DNA of 35,201 bases from Zygnema cylindricum (Eukaryota; Streptophyta; Zygnematophyceae; Zygnematales; Zygnemataceae): assembly GCA_037447655.1 (NCBI GenBank), contig JBBHKE010002442.1, positions 1-35,201 of the forward strand, written 5' to 3'. The notes beneath the pieces are model-generated. The model did not search any database. It had not been told where the DNA came from and saw nothing but the letters and a program-made list of their open reading frames with translations. The position numbers were made by a program, and so were the translations under genes. This document shows positions 29,853 to 35,201 of the stretch, one piece after another. Position 1 is the first letter of the stretch. Each line of letters begins with the position of its first letter.

Positions 29853-31352
29853 ATGGCTATCCATACCACTACCCTCCTCCCTGTCTCATTCGAAGATCTC
29901 TCCGACGAATGTCTCCTTCTTATCTTCTCCTCTCTCTCTTCCCTTCCTGACCAGTCTTCTGTCTGTCACGTCTCCTCTCGTTTTTGTCGTCTTATGAGTG
30001 AAACCATCACTTCTCTTCACCTCCGTCTCCCCTCCTCTCTCCCATCCCCTCAAGATTCCAGCCAATGGAAATGCCTGTTCACACGCTTTTCCAAAACAAA
30101 TACTCTCCGTTTCACCAGTCACGTCACGGATTCTTCTTTGTCTTTTTCCAGGAACCTTCCCAGACCTGTTGTCGTATTACCAGTGTCCATGGTGGTCCAA
30201 AACTTTCCAAACCTCCACACTTTAGGTCTCGCCAACTGTCAAGGTTGGACTGACAAGGACATTATATCCACACTAAATACGGTATCCTCCGGAGGAATAT
30301 CTTTAAAGCGTTTAGAGCTTTGGTTTTGGCAAGGAGTTACGGATCTGACAGCTCATGCAATTGCTGCCACGTGTCATTCACTGACACATCTACACGTGTC
30401 AGGCACTCATTTCACCAACCAGGGTTTACAGAGCATCATGGACAACTGCAACCACATAGAACACCTTGTACTTGACGGTCTCCGTAGTTCAACCAGTGGA
30501 GGAATCGTTTCCATGGCGAGATTTTACGCCGTTAAGAAAGGTTTGGTTTCTGTACGGACCAACGGTGTGGAACAGACAAATCAGCTTCTTACAGCCATGT
30601 CTGGAAACCCTAACAGTTATCGGTTACGGCAGTTATGTTTGGAAGGGAGTGGACAGCCATTGGAGACACGTGTACTTGCTTCTGTGATAGAATCTTGTCC
30701 TTTTCTGGAGCATTTGAATCTAAGGGATGTGAGAATGGCGCAATTACTTTCTCCGGAGACTTTTCGAGTGAAACTTTTTAATCTCAAATGCCTTTACATG
30801 CCGCGAGATTGTTGTTCTGGAGAAAATCTGAAGCTTTTTACCTCTCAAGCTCCAAATCTCACCGCTCTTTATTTGGTCGCACACGATTTTCCGTACACTT
30901 ATAATGTAGGACTTACGGATGACGGAATCCGGAGTCTCGCTGCCAGTTGTCCTCTTCTCGAGGTGCTTTACATTCGCGCGAACCATAAAGAGTTCAGGGG
31001 AACAGGTTTTAGGGCTGGTTTCCCGCGTCTTGTCCATTTATCGATGTGGGGAAACTTTGGAGTTAACGACAACGGTTTAACAGCCATAGCCGACGGTTGT
31101 CCTCGTCTTCGAAGCTTAAGTGTTTCGCAATCTATGCCTATTTCTGTGGAGGGTTTAAGGTCAGCCATAAGAGGTTGTAGGGATTTGGAGAAGGTGACTG
31201 TGGCCGGAAGTCTCTTGAGTCGAAATCGATGGCTGGGAGCAACGAAGGGGACAGCTGTCACGCTCAGTACTTTTCCGATATCGGAATTGTCGAGGGATTT
31301 TATCGTGAATGGGAAGGGAGATTTGGATCCCTGCTGGGCCATATTGAGATAG
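29853..31352 (+). CDS. F-box/leucine-rich-repeat protein, intronless (499 aa)
   Basis: The single open frame starts at an ATG in a good context (CCATGG) and ends at TAG. Residues about 12-50 form an F-box (FEDLSDECLLLIFSSL ... VSSRFCRLM), the part that docks on SKP1 in SCF ubiquitin ligases. The rest is made of AMN1/LRR-type repeats of about 25 residues with L-x-x-L-x-L and C-x-x-L patterns, clear at about 118-215 and 320-470 (such as FPRLVHLSMWG, DNGLTAIADGCPRLRSLSV). These form the likely target-binding surface. I do not recognise a specific orthologue, so no symbol is given and the substrate is unknown. Base use is not unlike that of its neighbours and there is no break. The unusual GA tract directly upstream may influence its transcription or translation. 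Confidence 0.92.
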   Translation: MAIHTTTLLPVSFEDLSDECLLLIFSSLSSLPDQSSVCHVSSRFCRLMSETITSLHLRLPSSLPSPQDSSQWKCLFTRFSKTNTLRFTSHVTDSSLSFSRNLPRPVVVLPVSMVVQNFPNLHTLGLANCQGWTDKDIISTLNTVSSGGISLKRLELWFWQGVTDLTAHAIAATCHSLTHLHVSGTHFTNQGLQSIMDNCNHIEHLVLDGLRSSTSGGIVSMARFYAVKKGLVSVRTNGVEQTNQLLTAMSGNPNSYRLRQLCLEGSGQPLETRVLASVIESCPFLEHLNLRDVRMAQLLSPETFRVKLFNLKCLYMPRDCCSGENLKLFTSQAPNLTALYLVAHDFPYTYNVGLTDDGIRSLAASCPLLEVLYIRANHKEFRGTGFRAGFPRLVHLSMWGNFGVNDNGLTAIADGCPRLRSLSVSQSMPISVEGLRSAIRGCRDLEKVTVAGSLLSRNRWLGATKGTAVTLSTFPISELSRDFIVNGKGDLDPCWAILR

Positions 31353-31401
31353 ATTTGGGTGTGAATGGAAGAGATAATAGTCCTTGTGTAATTTGTATGG
31401 A

Positions 31402-31407
31402 AATAAA
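31402..31407 (+). terminator. Candidate polyadenylation signal of the F-box gene
   Basis: AATAAA lies 50 bp after the stop codon. More TTGTAAA- and TGTA-like words follow at 31485-31510, so the true site may be further on. Confidence 0.35.
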
Positions 31408-31409
31408 GC

Positions 31410-32048
31410 AGGTAGGATGTAGATTGTGTGTATAATTTGAACTCTGATGATAGTTGTGAGTGCATTTTCAATAATGCATAGCATTTGTAAATATTTACCT
31501 ATGTTGTAGAAAAGTAAAGTCTTGTTTAGAGAGGCTGTTGGAAAGCTTTGACAATTTGTTGACATGTTTTTCTAAAGCAAAATGTTGAGACTTTTTAGGC
31601 AAATGCTAGTGAACAATTTAGTACCATTTTAGGAAGTCTCCATTCGGTCCTAAATTGTAGCAAGTTTTAGGTGTACATAGTTTTAGAAAAACACGTAATG
31701 CTCCGAATTAGGTTACACTGGTTTTCTGTAAATAACCTGTTTTCTGTAAATGAAATATTTTTTCCTAATCTCGTGCATCTTCTATACTTGAGAGCATAAT
31801 GAAATAATCAAGTATGGAAATAGAAAAGAAGACTGAAAGCTATATCCGGTAACTCTGTATATGTTGAGTATAATATTCTTGTGATATGGGGCTACCAGAT
31901 ATAGCGTTTACATACATTGTAGAACTTTTGATATGTGGCTTGACTAGCGATTCTGGCCCAAATAACGTATGTAATAACTATTGACGGCCAGTCATTAGTT
32001 TCACACGTGCAGAATCTTCATCACAAAACGAACTGATGTTGCAATTGG
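31410..32048. other. Intergenic, nothing recognised
   Basis: AT-rich sequence after the F-box gene with no coding, RNA or transposon features that I can support. Confidence 0.5.
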
Positions 32049-32171
32049 TACAATACGACACAGTACAATACAGTACAATACAATACAATACAGTACAATA
32101 CAATACAAGACAATACAATACAATACAATACAATACAAGACAATACAATACAATACAATACAATACAATAC
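32049..32171. repeat. CAATA pentanucleotide microsatellite
   Basis: About 24 tandem CAATA units with CAGTA and CAAGA variants spaced so as to suggest a longer-order unit. The frames across it on the minus strand are artefacts. Confidence 0.95.
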
Positions 32172-32719
32172 TTTCCGACTCCATTTGCAACCCTCTCACC
32201 CTTTATGGTTGACTGTTTTTTGAAGTTGTAAGTGCTAAAACGATTGGAAACGTTATTTCTGATGACCTCATATTAGATGCCGCCTATTATGGGTTAATCA
32301 CTTATAATACGCACAAGTATGAAGTAGCCACATAGGTCGTTTATCTTTTTGCGCATTAAACCAACGCTAAAAATCATACTACGCGACCGAAAATGATGCA
32401 GCCTTCGTATAATACAAGGAAACCGAGTTAAGGTATGAATTTTTATGTCAAAATTACTCTCTTTGCCGTGTTGTACACACTAAAGGTGTAAACAAGCCAA
32501 GTTACCCAAGGATCTTAGGGCAAAACGCCTATTTTACACCTTAGTGTTAAATATGGGAAAAAAATGTGTTACTTTTAATCTATGGTATGTATTACATATA
32601 CACAATGTGAAACGAGTAAAAAATCGCCATGAGTGCAAATAATTAGCTTTCGCCTGTCATTTTAAAAGAGGAAAGAGAAAATGTACAGAGAATACGGAAA
32701 AGTTGAATGGAACAACCGA
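32172..32719. other. Intergenic with a small foldback
   Basis: No gene seen. ACACTAAAGGTGTAAA near 32477-32492 and TTTACACCTTAGTGT near 32533-32547 are inverted repeats that differ by one base. They are about 40 bp apart and may be a remnant of a small TIR element. Confidence 0.5.
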
Positions 32720-33112
32720 AACAAAAACAAGAGAAGACAAAAACAAGAGAAGACAAGAACAAGAGAAGACAAGAACAAGGAAAGACAAAAAACAAAGAAG
32801 ACAAGAACAAGAGAAGACAAGAACAAGAGAAGACAAAAACAAGGAAAGACAAAAAACAAGAGAAGACAAACAAGAGAAGACAAAAATAAGAAGAGACAAA
32901 AACAAGAGAAGAGAAAAACAAGAGAGGACAAAACAAGGAAAGACAAGAACAAGAGAAGACAAACAAGGAAAGACAAAAAACAAGAGAAGACAAAAACAAG
33001 AGAAGACAAGAACAAGAGAAGACAAAAACAAGGAAAGACAAAAAACAAGATAAGACAAACAAGAGAAGACAAAAATAAGAAGAGACAAAAACAAGAGAAG
33101 ACAAAAACAAGA
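32720..33112. repeat. AAGAGAAGACAAAAAC-type minisatellite with a 189-bp higher-order unit
   Basis: Tandem units of roughly 11-17 bp are made from ACAAGAGAAGACAAAA and ACAAGGAAAGACAAAA variants. A distinctive block with AAAAATAAGAAGAGAC occurs at about 32882 and again 189 bp on at about 33071, so the array was extended by a larger duplication. Unbroken frames on both strands are due to the purine-rich units and not to a coding gene. Confidence 0.9.
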
Positions 33113-33550
33113 CCATAGCATCAAAGATCGAGTGAAGTCAATCGAGACTTCACCCAAAAAAAAAAAACAAAAAAACAAAAAAGAAAAGAGGAAAACAAAA
33201 AAAAAGGTAAATCAATGGTAATTCAGGTTAACATTTCTCGCCCTCAAAAAAAAAAAGTTTCGAAAAAGGAAACCACAAAAGGTACCAAAAAAAAAACCAA
33301 AAAAAAAGAGGGACGGTTCTATACATGTTTTGTAACTATTTTTTTTTCTTATCTTCTTCATCAAGTGCTGGTCCTCACCAATGGGGATGAGAATAATGTA
33401 ATCAAAGCACCAGGTCCCGGGCCATAGATCCTAGATTTTCCTCCTATTACCTCCCCCACCCGAGGAAGATCGGGTCAAGACCTCCGTCGTCTCAGGGTCA
33501 AATTCTTCTTTCAAAAATGGATAAAGAAAATGATAAAAAAAATGTGATTA
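33113..33550. other. Intergenic, A-rich, no gene seen
   Basis: Long A runs with GAAAA- and ACAAAA-like words up to about 33310, then unremarkable sequence. No supported coding region. Confidence 0.5.
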
Positions 33551-33890
33551 GTTTCAAAGAATGTCGATAGAAGTAAAGAAAAAAGAGAGAGAGAGAGAGA
33601 GAGAGAAATATATTGAAGGAATAAAAAACCCACACATTGATAAGTCCATTTCTGAGAGAAAGGGCAAAATTGTAAACCTAATGTGACAAGTTCTGAAGTA
33701 TGTCAATAGAAGTGGAGAAAAAAATAAAAAAGAGAAAAAAAAAGGAAATAGAAAAAAAAGGAAAGGAAAAGAAAAAGGAAAGGAAAAGAAAAAAAGGAGA
33801 GTGAAATAGGAATATATTGAAGCAATAAAAAACTCACCTGCATTCTGATGAGTCCATTTCTGAGAGGGAGGGCATACCCTAATTGTTGTG
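33551..33890. repeat. Tandem duplication with GA/purine inserts
   Basis: Unit 1 (about 33551-33693) and unit 2 (about 33694-33890) share, in order, TATGTC or AATGTC plus GATAGAAGT or AATAGAAGT, a purine tract, AATATATTGAAG, AATAAAAAAC-CAC, GATGAGTCCATT or GATAAGTCCATT, and TTTCTGAGAG. The purine tract is (GA)n in unit 1 and GGAAAAGA-like in unit 2, so it accounts for most of the size difference. Confidence 0.85.
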
Positions 33891-34032
33891 CAAAAGCGTC
33901 CGCCTATACCCAAACTCTCAAGTCATAAAAAAAAGCATAAGCTTTCAATTCATTATATATATACTTGATTATAATCTGGATGAAAAATATAAAAAAAATA
34001 GTATGCAATCCTCAATCCATTTTATATTTTTC

Positions 34033-34035
<3 letters not shown>

Positions 34036-34097
<62 letters not shown>

Positions 34098-34107
34098 TAT
34101 ATAATAT

Positions 34108-34160
<53 letters not shown>
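34036..34160. repeat. TA dinucleotide microsatellite
   Basis: Two long (TA)n arrays separated by a short ACACACACA-like block at about 34107-34115. The length may be unreliable. Reading frames of alternating Ile-Tyr on both strands are artefacts. Confidence 0.95.
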
Positions 34161-34161
<1 letters not shown>

Positions 34162-34324
34162 TTGATCACAATGTGGATGAAAACTACTGATCGCTGAAAT
34201 CAGTAGACTATGAAGCAAATGGATTTTTTTTAAATACTTTATTTACTTTTAGTTTATCGTATCGGTTTAATATTCTTTTTCCGCATTCAATCATAAAAGA
34301 CAGACAATTGAATAATGAATGGAG

Positions 34325-34525
34325 TAATTATCATGAACATATATCCATAAAACTTAAAGAGAAAACTAAAATAAAATAAAATAAAACAAAATAAAATAAT
34401 AATAAAATAAAATAATAATAAAATACAAAAATAAATATCATGAGCAAACATCCATAAAACTTGAAGAAAAAACATATAAAAAAATAAAATAAAATAAAAT
34501 AAAATAAAATACAAAAATAAATAAC
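34325..34525. repeat. Tandem duplication of an AAATA-repeat unit
   Basis: TATCATGAACATATATCC then AAAACTTAAAGA and AAATA repeats (copy 1, about 34329-34433) recur as TATCATGAGCAAACATCC, AAAACTTGAAGA and AAATA repeats (copy 2, about 34437-34523). Each ends in TACAAAAATAAAT. Confidence 0.85.
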
Positions 34526-35201
34526 TTATTAAAGTCACATAACAACTTATTGCAAACGAATCTTATTTTTGATTATGGGCACAACTCTCACCAAAAGAGA
34601 GGAAAAAAAATAAAAATTAATTGTCCATAATAACAAAAAAAAGGTTGTAAATAGTGTTGACAAAAGAAAATTACCTGGAATTCAAATCGTCTGGACATTG
34701 CATTAAGGGCACAAGAAAGTAAAGGATTGATGGGGGCCAAAGCATGCTGTCCAAAAAAAAGGTTCCCCATCCCAAAAAATAATTACATTAATTTCTTAAA
34801 TAACAAAAAAATTCCGTATGCCCATCTCCGAAAAAGAGTTATTCTCGATATTATTATTATTGTTATTTTTTTTGCAAAATTTCCTCATGCAAAAATAAGG
34901 TTAAAAGAACTAATCGTCCACAAAGCCGGATAGTTCCATAGTAATATAAATTGTAACTTTTTTCAAATCTTTATAACTGACAAATTTACTTAATAAAAAA
35001 AATTTAGTAACAGACTAAACAATCTAAAAACCAGAACATGTTTGCAATTTGCATTTAAATTTTTTTAATTTCCCAAGTTACATGTCACACATGTCACGTT
35101 TCTCGTGTCAATTTTGGGGTCGATACTTATGGTAATAATTTAGTAATGTGGTACGGAATTGATTGTGGAAAACAAATCAAAAGCCCACCCCCCCCCCCCT
35201 T
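34526..35201. other. Intergenic window end, poly-C at the edge
   Basis: AT-rich sequence without supported genes. A run of C residues at about 35187-35199 closes the window. The short frames present have no domain and are probably chance. Confidence 0.5.

Noticed and set aside
29265-29869. Minus-strand open frames of 156-199 codons rich in Ser, Pro and Leu
   Set aside because: They translate the GA/CT tract in more than one frame, so the openness comes from the repeat.
32643-33178. Leu/Phe/Ser-rich minus-strand and Lys/Arg/Glu-rich plus-strand frames
   Set aside because: These are artefacts of the purine minisatellite, open in several frames at once.

Overview
This is nuclear DNA of a land plant. 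It carries two multi-exon genes with GT-AG introns, one intronless F-box gene, and decayed copia-type and LINE-type retroelements. It also holds several foldback MITEs and many AT-rich or purine-rich simple repeats. Gene content (a chloroplast-envelope P1B-ATPase of the HMA1 type and a DRT111/SPF45 splicing factor) and moderately AT-rich exons fit a vascular plant. I cannot place the lineage more closely from the sequence alone.

Layout: 1-830 is gene-free. 835-3200 (minus) is a broken Ty1/copia element with gag, protease and integrase parts but no reverse transcriptase. 3200-4290 is gene-free with a weak SINE-like patch. 4290-6410 (plus) is a dead LINE-type element whose end lies about 130 bp from the HMA1 stop codon. 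6540-19368 (minus) is HMA1, 13 coding exons and 965 aa, apparently intact. 19369-20748 is the intergenic region shared with the divergent gene and contains a foldback MITE. 20749-25611 (plus) is DRT111/SPF45, 5 coding exons and 495 aa, apparently intact. 25612-29427 is intergenic and rich in MITEs. 29428-29846 is a 420-bp GA tract running almost to the start codon of an intronless F-box/LRR gene (29853-31352, plus). 31353-35201 is intergenic and dominated by satellites, microsatellites and local tandem duplications.

The exon structures of HMA1 and DRT111 were worked out by hand from splice consensus, reading phase and remembered family sequence. All exon lengths add up in frame. The genes do not form an obvious pathway: HMA1 moves metal across the plastid envelope, DRT111 acts in 3' splice-site selection, and the F-box protein probably recruits targets to an SCF ubiquitin ligase. 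HMA1 and DRT111 are head to head, with 1,380 bp between start codons.

The most interesting pattern I found is repeated local tandem duplication across or against exon-intron junctions. It is seen in HMA1 introns 2, 7, 10 and 11 and in DRT111 intron 2. It leaves copies of exon ends and decoy splice sites inside introns. The second is a MITE family with a perfect 33-bp terminal inverted repeat in one copy, with members between HMA1 and DRT111, inside a DRT111 intron and downstream. I see no clear evidence of a wholly new molecular system.
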